Shown here in pieces: positions 42,321 through 49,127 of a stretch of DNA of 64,000 nt (position 1 is the stretch's first letter; every line of letters begins with the position of its first letter). The notes beneath the pieces were generated by a model. That model did no database searches. It was not told where the DNA came from and was given only the letters and a program-made list of their open reading frames with translations. Position numbers and translations under genes: made by a program. The DNA is taken from contig NZ_BLBC01000005.1 in assembly GCF_009684755.1 (NCBI RefSeq), forward strand, positions 558,001 through 622,000. The letters run 5' to 3'. This DNA is from Capnocytophaga felis (GTDB lineage: Bacteria; Bacteroidota; Bacteroidia; Flavobacteriales; Flavobacteriaceae).

Positions 42321-42752
42321 ATGGAAATACATTTCATCAAAAAAACAGATTTGACACCAACAATTGAAAGTCAAATACAAATTCTGTTTTCCGAACTTTC
42401 TGACATTCAAACAACTCCTGTGGAAAAACTTTTTCAACTCGCCGAACCTCCTCATATTGTGATATGTACCGATGAGAATAAAATCGTGGGAATGGCTACA
42501 ATGGCTGTGTATGAGGTAATTTCTGGGCGAAAGGCTTGGATTGAAGATGTGGTGGTTTCATCAAATCATCGGAAAAGAGGAATTGGTGAGCGTTTGGTGC
42601 AATCATTAATTGAAAAAGCTAAAGAACTGGAAGTAAATACATTACTTTTATATTCTAATCCAAAAAGAGAAGCAGCTCATCGCCTATACAAACGAATGGG
42701 ATTCTCAGAAAAAGACAGTACACTTTTCGCTCTGTCAATTCAAAACAATTAG
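42321..42752 (+). CDS. GNAT family N-acetyltransferase
   Basis: A 143-residue GCN5-type acetyltransferase. Motif A, which binds acetyl-CoA, is SSNHRKRGIGERLVQSLIEK (R-x-x-G-x-G), preceded by the motif D strand GRKAWIEDVVV and followed by NTLLLYSNPKREAAHRLYKR and MGF, a typical motif B. A short polar N-terminus should form the acceptor site. The acceptor is unknown. It starts 34 bases after the EnvC-like gene and is probably the last gene of the dut operon. Confidence 0.9.
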   Translation: MEIHFIKKTDLTPTIESQIQILFSELSDIQTTPVEKLFQLAEPPHIVICTDENKIVGMATMAVYEVISGRKAWIEDVVVSSNHRKRGIGERLVQSLIEKAKELEVNTLLLYSNPKREAAHRLYKRMGFSEKDSTLFALSIQNN

Positions 42753-42825
42753 AAATTCATCTTTCTAAATCAGTCAATTAAACACATTTTAAATTTCATT
42801 CCCGTCTTTTTAAATTTAAATACCT

Positions 42826-42833
42826 TATCTTTG
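42826..42833 (+). promoter_or_regulatory. Promoter -7 element immediately before rbfA
   Basis: TATCTTTG ends only 4 bases before the ATG at 42838, so transcription should begin at or beside the start codon, giving a leaderless mRNA. Confidence 0.6.
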
Positions 42834-42837
42834 CCTT

Positions 42838-43230
42838 ATGGAAAGTAACAGACAAAAAAAAATAGCAGGAGTTATTCAGGAAGAACTCGCCAAAGTATTG
42901 CAGCAATCAATCCGCGATGCAGGGCAGCATAATTTACTAATTTCAGTAACGAAAGTAAACATCACAGTAGATTTATCCGTAGCGAAAGTATATCTAAGCG
43001 TATTTCCTGAAGAAAAAGCTCCCGAAATTCTTAAAGGATTGACTTCCAACGCCCCGATGATTAAACACGAACTATCACAAATCACAAAAAACCAATTCAA
43101 ACGTATGCCTGATTTGCTCTTTTATGTAGATGATTCTCTGCAATATATCGAAGGCATTGAGAAATCTCTTAAAGGAGAAGAAAATCCGATAGAAAACCGC
43201 GACTTACTTTACAAACGAAAAAAGTCATAA
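42838..43230 (+). CDS. rbfA: Ribosome-binding factor A
   Basis: A 130-residue KH-fold 30S maturation factor. Typical stretches are MESNRQKKIAGVIQEELAKV, ISVTKVNITVDLSVAKVYLS, VFPEEK, APMIKHELSQITKNQFKRMP and DLLFYVDDSLQYIEGIEKSL. RbfA helps 16S rRNA end processing and late 30S assembly. Full family length. The following permease starts 4 bases after its stop, a pairing common in flavobacteria. Confidence 0.95.
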   Translation: MESNRQKKIAGVIQEELAKVLQQSIRDAGQHNLLISVTKVNITVDLSVAKVYLSVFPEEKAPEILKGLTSNAPMIKHELSQITKNQFKRMPDLLFYVDDSLQYIEGIEKSLKGEENPIENRDLLYKRKKS

Positions 43231-43234
43231 GCTG

Positions 43235-44437
43235 TTGAAAGCCGTCTTTCACATAGCAAAACGCTATATGATTGCGAAAAGTTCGCAGAATGTCATCAAT
43301 ATCATCAACCGAATTACGGCTTTGGTAGTGGTGATAGGCGGAGCGGCATTGTTCATTGTTTTGGCAGGATTTGCCGGACTGAAAACTTTTACACTTTCAT
43401 TTTCATCTTTTTTTGACCCCGATTTAAAGATATTTCCTAAAACGGGAAAAACCATTTCAATTTCCGAAAGAGAAATCACAAAATTAAGAAATACCAAAGA
43501 AATCGTCGGTTTCAGCCAAATAATTGAAGAACAAGTATTTCTAAACCATAAAGAGAAAAATCACATTGCTTACATAAAAGGCGTTGATGAAAATTATTCT
43601 TCTGTAAATAAGGTTGATAGCATTTTAGTTTTAGGAAGTTGGGACGTCAGTCCGCCAAGTGTGGTGGTTGGGGCAACTATTTTCAATCACTTAGGATTAG
43701 CTTTCTTTGATGGTTCTTCACCGATGCAAATTGTTGTACCTAAGGCAGGTAAAGGAAGTATTATGCAGGAAACGAAACCTTATCGGGAGGCGTTTGTCAT
43801 TATTTCGGGAATTTATCAGATAACCGAAGAATTAGACAAGAAGTACGTATTTTCTTCACTTTCACAGGCTCGGGATATTTTAGGATTACAACCCAATGAA
43901 ATATCGGCAATTGAGGTAAAACTTTCTCCGAATATTCCTGAAAAACAAGCTATTGAAGCAATTTCTCGGATTTTTGGAGATTCTGTTATCGTAAAAAACA
44001 GAGCTCAACTCAACAATGCTCTGTACCGAATGTTAAATACGGAAAATATAGCTATCTATCTCATTTTCACTCTTGTATTAATTATCGCTCTTTTTAATTT
44101 GGTGGGAGCTATCATAATGATGATTCTGGACAAAAAGAACGATTTGAGAACGTTATATGCCCTTGGAATGACTGAAAAACAGATGCAACAAATATTCTTT
44201 TTGCAAGGGACGATGGTTTCTGTGATAGGAGCTTTTGTCGGGGTGGCTTTGGGAATTATTATTGTTTTGTTACAAAAGCATTTTCAATGGATTATGATAA
44301 GTTCATCGCTTCCGTATCCTGTTGAAATTGAATGGACTAACATTTTTATTGTTTTTGGAACGATTGTAATTTTGGGCATATTGGCTTCATTTTTAGCTTC
44401 TTCAAGAGTGAAAATTTCTGATTCAAAAGCTTTATAA
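43235..44437 (+). CDS. LolC/LolE-type ABC transporter permease
   Basis: A 400-residue inner-membrane permease of the FtsX/MacB/LolCE class. It has an N-terminal helix (residues about 20-45, VINIINRITALVVVIGGAAL), a periplasmic domain of about 200 residues, and three C-terminal helices beginning IYLIFTLVLIIALFNLVGAI, then VSVIGAFVGVALGIIIVLLQ and FIVFGTIVILGILASFLASS. The likely start is TTG at 43235, 4 bases after rbfA, since no ATG lies at the expected N-terminus (KAVFHIAKRYMIAKSSQNVI). In the Lol system such a permease extracts lipoproteins to the LolA chaperone; the ATPase partner is not in this window. Confidence 0.88.
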   Translation: MKAVFHIAKRYMIAKSSQNVINIINRITALVVVIGGAALFIVLAGFAGLKTFTLSFSSFFDPDLKIFPKTGKTISISEREITKLRNTKEIVGFSQIIEEQVFLNHKEKNHIAYIKGVDENYSSVNKVDSILVLGSWDVSPPSVVVGATIFNHLGLAFFDGSSPMQIVVPKAGKGSIMQETKPYREAFVIISGIYQITEELDKKYVFSSLSQARDILGLQPNEISAIEVKLSPNIPEKQAIEAISRIFGDSVIVKNRAQLNNALYRMLNTENIAIYLIFTLVLIIALFNLVGAIIMMILDKKNDLRTLYALGMTEKQMQQIFFLQGTMVSVIGAFVGVALGIIIVLLQKHFQWIMISSSLPYPVEIEWTNIFIVFGTIVILGILASFLASSRVKISDSKAL

Positions 44438-44447
44438 CTTCTTAAAT

Positions 44448-44684
44448 ATGATATATATGACTGACTTTATTGGCTATGCAGCTTCCTTTTTCGTGGTTCT
44501 TAGTTTTTTGATAAAAGACAACCTCATTTACATCCGCACGACCAATTTGGTTGGCTGTATTTTATTTGTCTTTTACGGCTTTGCCATTGATAGCATCCCA
44601 ATTATTTTGCCGAATGCTTTTCTGGCTTTTGTACAGATTTTTTATATTTTGAGAAAAGGAAAAAAGGAGAAAAACAAGGAATAA
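44448..44684 (+). CDS. Small YgjV-like inner-membrane protein
   Basis: A 78-residue protein with three hydrophobic segments (FIGYAASFFVVLSFLI, YIRTTNLVGCILFVFYGFAI, IILPNAFLAFVQIFYIL) and a Lys-rich tail. The layout and the N-L-x-G-x-x-x-F-x-x-Y-G pattern fit YgjV or PQ-loop-like small membrane proteins. Homologues often begin at MTDFIGY, which would move the start to 44457. It lies 10 bases after the permease gene. Function unknown. Confidence 0.75.
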   Translation: MIYMTDFIGYAASFFVVLSFLIKDNLIYIRTTNLVGCILFVFYGFAIDSIPIILPNAFLAFVQIFYILRKGKKEKNKE

Positions 44685-44728
44685 AAGTTTTTGTCTTTTT
44701 AACAAATTGAAGTTTTATTCCTTGTTTT
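44671..44728. terminator. Long-loop inverted repeat between convergent genes
   Basis: AAAACAAGGAATAAAA and its exact 16-bp complement, with a 26-base loop. The left arm includes the stop codon of the small membrane protein. It sits between convergent genes and may terminate both. Confidence 0.65.
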
Positions 44729-44754
44729 GATGTGAATTAACAAACCTAAAAACT

Positions 44755-45492
44755 TTAAATTTTTCCTTCCACAAGCTCAAAACCTTCATCACGCAAGGCA
44801 GGCCATATTGCTTGTAACCAATGAGCCTTTCCGTAAAGCAACAAGATTTTCTTATCCTCGCTATTTATTAGTAATTGCTTCAAATGCTCATCACGAAACT
44901 CTTTTGTAAAGCCGTATCTGCTATTACTTTTGCGTACATTAGGTATAGGGTTGCATTGATAAGGAGCATTTAAAGGTGTATTATAATCACATTCATCTAA
45001 CGGAATTTCCCCGTATTTTGCTTCATAACGGGCAATGATTTCCTCAAAATGTAGGTCTGCATTTACATCTATCCCTTGCAAAACCCCTGTATTTTCCAAG
45101 GTTTGCCCTACATATTTTTTATAGCACTTTGGTAGTGATTTATTATCCTTGTCAGCATAATTGAAAGATAAATGGTGTCCTATTAATTTTCTTGCTTTTA
45201 AAGATAATGTATCTAACTGTCCTTTTTTAACAGCTGAAGTATCTACTAAAACCGCTTCATAATAAATCTTGTAACCTTGGTTGCGTTTTTCTGTAACAAA
45301 AGCTTTAACTTCATCATAATATGCCTGCTTGCCTAAGTGAGCCATTGGGATATAAATTATCTCTCTGTCTCCCTTGACCATCACTCGTTTGTGTTTTAAT
45401 GCTGATTTGGTTATTGCAAAAGTTTTCAGTAATAAGCATTGGCAAGAACTAAGTGTTAAGGTTAATAGTACTATTAAAATGATTTTCTTCAT
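44755..45492 (-). CDS. TraB/TIKI-superfamily lipoprotein
   Basis: A 245-residue lipoprotein (lipobox TLSSC, cysteine 17 from the ATG at 45492; an in-frame ATG at 45504 adds four residues). The motifs IIYIPMAHLGKQAYYDEVKA, GYKIYYEAVLVDTSA and, near the end, KKILLLYGKAHWLQAIWPAL match the TIKI/TraB/PrgY superfamily of metal-dependent proteases or pheromone-shutdown proteins: the first His (MAHLG) and the C-terminal G-x-x-H are the expected metal sites, and Glu in YYEAV the third. Substrate unknown. It converges with the YgjV-like gene and is 86 bases from the Cys-rich lipoprotein gene upstream. Confidence 0.72.
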   Translation of the reverse strand: MKKIILIVLLTLTLSSCQCLLLKTFAITKSALKHKRVMVKGDREIIYIPMAHLGKQAYYDEVKAFVTEKRNQGYKIYYEAVLVDTSAVKKGQLDTLSLKARKLIGHHLSFNYADKDNKSLPKCYKKYVGQTLENTGVLQGIDVNADLHFEEIIARYEAKYGEIPLDECDYNTPLNAPYQCNPIPNVRKSNSRYGFTKEFRDEHLKQLLINSEDKKILLLYGKAHWLQAIWPALRDEGFELVEGKI

Positions 45493-45590
45493 AAGTATGT
45501 TCATTTTTAAACAACACCAACCTGAATTTTTATTAAAAACTCAAGTTGGCTAAAATTACTTTAACTTTGTTCAGATATCAAAAATGGATA

Positions 45591-46115
45591 TTACTTTAAG
45601 GCTGCTGCAATTGTTGCCGCAACTGTTAAGATTTTTATTCCAGTATCTACCCAACAATTAAACTTGCATTTCCCTCTTCCTTCTATTTTATTACCGTCTT
45701 CATCTGTGTATTTATCATTACATTTTTCAATACAGTCTGAATGACCACCTGTTGCTTCCATATAGACTTCAGGGAAATTAGCATTCCTTGCTGCAAGGGC
45801 TTGTGCCATTTGTTGTTCAGCTACTTTATTTTCTATAAAGTTTTCAAAAGAGAGTTGAGAATCCAATCCAAAATAATCAAGTACATTTTTAGAAACCTCC
45901 TTACTTATCCAATTACCTTCCTCGTCAAAGGTTCCTTTAAAAGTAACGTTCAGTTTTTCTATTCCGTTACCTTCCTTACGTGGCAATTCAAGCACAGTTT
46001 CCACAACTTCTGTGTAAACAGAAGGCTCATCATCTCTTTTCTCATTACAACTAACAGCAAAAGCAATAATTCCACTAAAAAGGAATACATTCAAAAAATT
46101 TCTAAATTTATTCAT
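45591..46115 (-). CDS. Lipoprotein with cysteine-hairpin C-terminal domain
   Basis: A 174-residue lipoprotein (lipobox AFAVSC, cysteine 23) whose mature start NEKRDDEPS is charged and may direct surface export. Residues about 30-110 are acidic and helical (VVETVLELPRKEGNGIEKLN ... FENFIENKVAEQQMAQALAA). After MEATGG the last ~50 residues contain two Cys pairs with the same spacing: CIEKC and CKFNC, separated by an acidic loop (NDKYTDEDGNKIEGRGK). CxxxC-loop-CxxxC is the alpha-hairpinin pattern, two helices held by two disulfides. The end, GIKILTVAATIAAALK, is a hydrophobic helix. I do not recognise the family; a processed peptide is conceivable because Gly-Gly precedes the cysteine unit. Confidence 0.65.
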   Translation of the reverse strand: MNKFRNFLNVFLFSGIIAFAVSCNEKRDDEPSVYTEVVETVLELPRKEGNGIEKLNVTFKGTFDEEGNWISKEVSKNVLDYFGLDSQLSFENFIENKVAEQQMAQALAARNANFPEVYMEATGGHSDCIEKCNDKYTDEDGNKIEGRGKCKFNCWVDTGIKILTVAATIAAALK

Positions 46116-46288
46116 AATAAAAAAATAATTTAATAGCCTACAATCTCAGATGTGTTTTTAACACTTCAAGGCAGTCTTTGATTTTCGGTTGTCAATTTAA
46201 TTCTACCTGATTTGAGTATGCATACTTATTTTTATTTTGCAAATATAGAGAATAAACATTAATATACAAATTTTTAAACACATTTATT

Positions 46289-46332
46289 TAAAATATTTTC
46301 AATAAAACTATTGTTTTATTGAAAATATTTTA
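46289..46332. repeat. 20-bp perfect AT-only-type inverted repeat
   Basis: TAAAATATTTTCAATAAAAC and its exact complement around TATT, between divergent lipoprotein genes. It could be an operator or a weak terminator. The rest of 46116-46544 is AT-rich with no gene seen apart from the promoter at 46495-46502. Confidence 0.7.
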
Positions 46333-46494
46333 AATTGAAAATGTTAAAAAAATATGGATAATTTAAAAATGTCATTATGTAATAATATAAAATTATTGTT
46401 AAAATAATAAAAACAAATATTTATTAAATTTTTCATAAAATAAAATTTTAATTATTTTTATTCATTATAAATTGCTTATTCACAAAATAATATT

Positions 46495-46502
46495 TATTTT
46501 TG
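46495..46502 (+). promoter_or_regulatory. Promoter -7 element of LVIVD-type pair
   Basis: TATTTTTG, 42 bases before the ATG at 46545. Confidence 0.5.
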
Positions 46503-46544
46503 TGGGGAATATCTTTCTTAATATTAACCCTTAAAAATAAAGTT

Positions 46545-47048
46545 ATGAAAGTTTACTTACTTTTTGCTCTGACAAGTTTGATTCTTTATTCTTGTCCTCA
46601 TAACAGAGACGACATCTATTACTCTGATTATGAACCCGAAAATATGGAACGTTCTGCTTTTGAAAATTCAATCACTTTAAGCAAAACTTCCGGAAATGCA
46701 AATGTAAAGAATGCAGGAAAAATTTACCTTAAAGATAATTATATGTTCATCGGGGACACCAACAAAGGATTTTATATCTACAACAATAATACCCCTGAAA
46801 AACCAACTCTTATAGCCTTTTTAAAAATTCCCGGAGCTACGGATTTGGCTATAAGAGGAGATATTATGTATGTAAATCAGGCGGTAGATTTGGTGGCGTT
46901 TAGCTTTGATTTATCACAAAACAAAATCACAATTCACGACCGTATCCGGAATACTTTTCCTGTCCTGAGGTCTCCTGATGGTTATTATCCAATTTCCTCG
47001 GAAGGTAAAGTAGTTGTAGATTGGCACAAAAGAGTTAAGCATAATTAA
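46545..47048 (+). CDS. Small lipoprotein related to LVIVD beta-propeller proteins
   Basis: A 167-residue lipoprotein, lipobox LILYSC (cysteine 16). The mature start PHNRDD is charged. KIYLKDNYMFIGDTNKGFYI, then YNNNTPEKPTLIAFLKIPGA and TDLAIRGDIMYVNQAVDLVA form one and a half LVIVD-type repeats (strand-turn-strand units ending in NP..P), too few for a full propeller, so the protein may be shortened or pair with its neighbour. The ATG at 46545 starts the signal peptide; an upstream ATG at 46500 lies in the promoter. The next gene begins 13 bases later and has the same repeat type, so the two are probably one operon and one surface complex. Confidence 0.7.
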   Translation: MKVYLLFALTSLILYSCPHNRDDIYYSDYEPENMERSAFENSITLSKTSGNANVKNAGKIYLKDNYMFIGDTNKGFYIYNNNTPEKPTLIAFLKIPGATDLAIRGDIMYVNQAVDLVAFSFDLSQNKITIHDRIRNTFPVLRSPDGYYPISSEGKVVVDWHKRVKHN

Positions 47049-47061
47049 AATTCCTTAGAAT

Positions 47062-47796
47062 ATGAAAAAAATTATTTGTTTTTTACTGATTGCCGTGATG
47101 CTCATTGCTTGCAGTAAAGATTCCGGCAATGATATGAGCAAGAGTTCGGATAGCGTTGGCGGGTCATTAGCTACTTTTGCTTTGGTTGGTAATTATTTGT
47201 ACGTCGTGGATTCAGGAAGGTTAAATGTTTTTTCTGTTCAAAACCCTACAAATCCGTCAAAGGTAAACACTATTTATGTAGGTTTTGACATTGAAACATT
47301 ATTCTCATTAAACGAGTTTTTGTTCATTGGTTCACGAAACGGAATGTTTATTTATTCCATCACAAAACCCGAAGCACCCGAAAAACTTTCTCAGTACAGG
47401 CACTTTAATGCTTGTGACCCCATTGTTGCAAATGCCTCACACGCTTTCGTTACATTACATTCCAACAGCTTTTGTGGCAACAATTTGAATGTATTGCAGA
47501 TTTACGACATCGGAGATTTAAAAAACCCTGTAAAAATTCACGAAAGAAACTTAACTCAACCCAAAGGGCTTGCTCTAAAAGGCAATTACTTAGCGGTTTG
47601 CGACGATGATTTAAAATTCTTCAATATTGCAGACCCGACAAATCCGACACTTGTTCACTCAGAAAACAAAAGTTTCAAAGATTTGATTTTTTACGAGGAC
47701 AAACTTTTTGCTTTTGGGCAAAGAGAAATCACTCAATATGGCTGGACTAAGGAGGATTTTACTGATTTATACGTAATTAGCACAATAAGATACTAA
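47062..47796 (+). CDS. LVIVD-repeat lipoprotein
   Basis: A 244-residue lipoprotein, lipobox VMLIAC (cysteine 19), mature start SKDSGND. Four or five LVIVD repeats follow: ATFALVGNYLYVVDSGRLNV, FSVQNPTNPSKVNTIYVGFD, FLFIGSRNGMFIYSITKPEA, LQIYDIGDLKNPVKIHERNL, LALKGNYLAVCDDDLKFFNI and ADPTNPTLVHSENKSF. Such repeats build beta-propellers on bacterial surfaces and usually mediate binding rather than catalysis. It is the second gene of a pair with the preceding LVIVD-like protein and ends at a strong terminator. Confidence 0.82.
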   Translation: MKKIICFLLIAVMLIACSKDSGNDMSKSSDSVGGSLATFALVGNYLYVVDSGRLNVFSVQNPTNPSKVNTIYVGFDIETLFSLNEFLFIGSRNGMFIYSITKPEAPEKLSQYRHFNACDPIVANASHAFVTLHSNSFCGNNLNVLQIYDIGDLKNPVKIHERNLTQPKGLALKGNYLAVCDDDLKFFNIADPTNPTLVHSENKSFKDLIFYEDKLFAFGQREITQYGWTKEDFTDLYVISTIRY

Positions 47797-47816
47797 TCTT
47801 TTAGAAAATTATAAGT

Positions 47817-47845
47817 AAAAAGACAAACGCAATGTTTGTCTTTTT
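47817..47845 (+). terminator. Terminator of LVIVD pair
   Basis: AAAAAGACAAAC and its complement around GCAAT, with TTTTT. Confidence 0.85.
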
Positions 47846-47862
47846 CATTTTTCTCTATACAA

Positions 47863-47898
47863 AAAAAGAGTGACTTTTTCACAAAAATCACTCCTTTT
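47863..47898 (-). terminator. Terminator of tRNA-His
   Basis: AAAAGAGTGA pairs with TCACTCCTTTT (one bulge). It lies about 37 bases after the 3' end of the reverse-strand tRNA. Confidence 0.65.
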
Positions 47899-47934
47899 CA
47901 GTAACCATAAAATTTTAAAATGGAAAATGTTTCG

Positions 47935-48009
<75 letters not shown>

Positions 48010-48025
48010 ATCTCATTTGCAGGTG

Positions 48026-48033
48026 CAAAGGTA
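48026..48033 (-). promoter_or_regulatory. Promoter -7 element of tRNA-His
   Basis: Reverse-strand TACCTTTG, 16 bases before the tRNA 5' end. Confidence 0.65.
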
Positions 48034-48073
48034 ATAATTCTTTTTTTATTTGCAAAATTTCTGCCCAAAAAAA

Positions 48074-48286
48074 TTAATCTTCATTTTTAGTTGAAGAATC
48101 AATGTTTTTTTCGGATTTATTTCTACCAAAATTTCCCGTCTTTTTATTATATCGGTACGGGCAATGTTTGCAACCACTTTGACAACAATATCCTCTTTTT
48201 AAAAGATACTCTTCCGTAAAAATTTTATATCCTCTTTCGGAATAATAAAAATCTCTATTTTCCTGATTCTCTTGCATTTCACTCAA
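48074..48286 (-). CDS. DUF5522 small cysteine protein
   Basis: A 70-residue cytosolic protein. The core EEYLLKRGYCCQSGCKHCPY carries Cys34, Cys35, Cys39 and Cys42 with His41, a compact metal-site pattern (CCxxGCxHCPY) that defines DUF5522 and looks able to bind zinc or an iron-sulfur cluster. The tail is polar and disordered. The start at 48286 lies 2 bases after the stop of the DUF1287 gene, so the two are co-transcribed. Function unknown. Confidence 0.82.
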   Translation of the reverse strand: MSEMQENQENRDFYYSERGYKIFTEEYLLKRGYCCQSGCKHCPYRYNKKTGNFGRNKSEKNIDSSTKNED

Positions 48287-48288
48287 AA

Positions 48289-48870
48289 TTATTTACCGTC
48301 ATAAAAATAATGCCCTGTTATCGGATATTTAAAAAGCACATCTTCAGCAACTTGCCCATTCCCAATATTATGTACTATCAACGGTCGTTTACCATCATTT
48401 GATTTTCTGCTAATTACAATTCCTATATGAGGCAATTTGCCTGAAAGCATCCACGTTACGATATCTCCTGCTTTGTAATCCTCCGGATTTTTAGTTATCG
48501 GAAGCTCTTTTCCGTGTTTTTTAAAGAAAGTTTGCAGATTTGGAACCCGACGATGATCGATATTCTTATCAGTAGTTTTAAGTCCCCATATTTTTGGATA
48601 GGCAGAAAATCTTCTTTTCATATCCTCGTGAACTTCTTTTTGAAGGTCGATATTTAATTTCCTATAAGCCCTTATAACAACATCAGTACAAACTCCCGTA
48701 TTTGCTGGCACATCTCCGCCCGGATATGAAATAGACACATAATCAGAAACATACCTAACCGAAGGATTTATGATATTAATGGCTGCTTCGGAAAGTTTGC
48801 TTCTGAAATCGTTTTGAGGTGTGAAGGCTGTCAGGACACCAAATAAAACTATAAAAAATATCTTTCTCAT
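48289..48870 (-). CDS. DUF1287 exported protein
   Basis: A 193-residue protein with a signal peptide (residues 1-17). It matches DUF1287/YijF: AAINIINPSVRYVSDYVSIS, YPGGDVPANTGVCTDVVIRA with a Cys, AYRKLNIDLQKEVHEDMKRR, HRRVPNLQTFFKKHGKELPI, DYKAGDIVTWMLSGKLPHIG with a His, and PLIVHNIGNGQV. The Cys-His arrangement suggests an NlpC/P60-like cysteine peptidase or amidase fold acting in the periplasm, which is inference. It forms a two-gene unit with the DUF5522 protein. No promoter motif is clear. Confidence 0.88.
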   Translation of the reverse strand: MRKIFFIVLFGVLTAFTPQNDFRSKLSEAAINIINPSVRYVSDYVSISYPGGDVPANTGVCTDVVIRAYRKLNIDLQKEVHEDMKRRFSAYPKIWGLKTTDKNIDHRRVPNLQTFFKKHGKELPITKNPEDYKAGDIVTWMLSGKLPHIGIVISRKSNDGKRPLIVHNIGNGQVAEDVLFKYPITGHYFYDGK

Positions 48871-49096
48871 TGTTTTTCATTTCAACCTCAGCGAACCATC
48901 AAAATTCAAGCCAAAAATCATTATCTCCTAAGAAATTTAAACTTCGTAACACTAATTTTATACCTTTATGGTTAGTGAAAAATTTGTTCAGCAAAAAAAT
49001 CAAACATTTAACATCTGTTCAAAAAGTTCTTTTCTGAGTATTTTTTATCTACACCAAAAACAAAAATCAAAATTCCGAAGTTTGCCAATTTTTCCA

Positions 49097-49104
49097 TATA
49101 TTTG
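49097..49104 (+). promoter_or_regulatory. Promoter -7 element of parC
   Basis: TATATTTG, 23 bases before the ATG at 49128. Confidence 0.6.
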
Positions 49105-49127
49105 CGAGCTATCAAAATCCTTACCTT

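Noticed and set aside
44755-45492. ChaN-type haem-binding lipoprotein
   Set aside because: The MAHLG and GxxH motifs fit TraB/TIKI better, although the folds are related.
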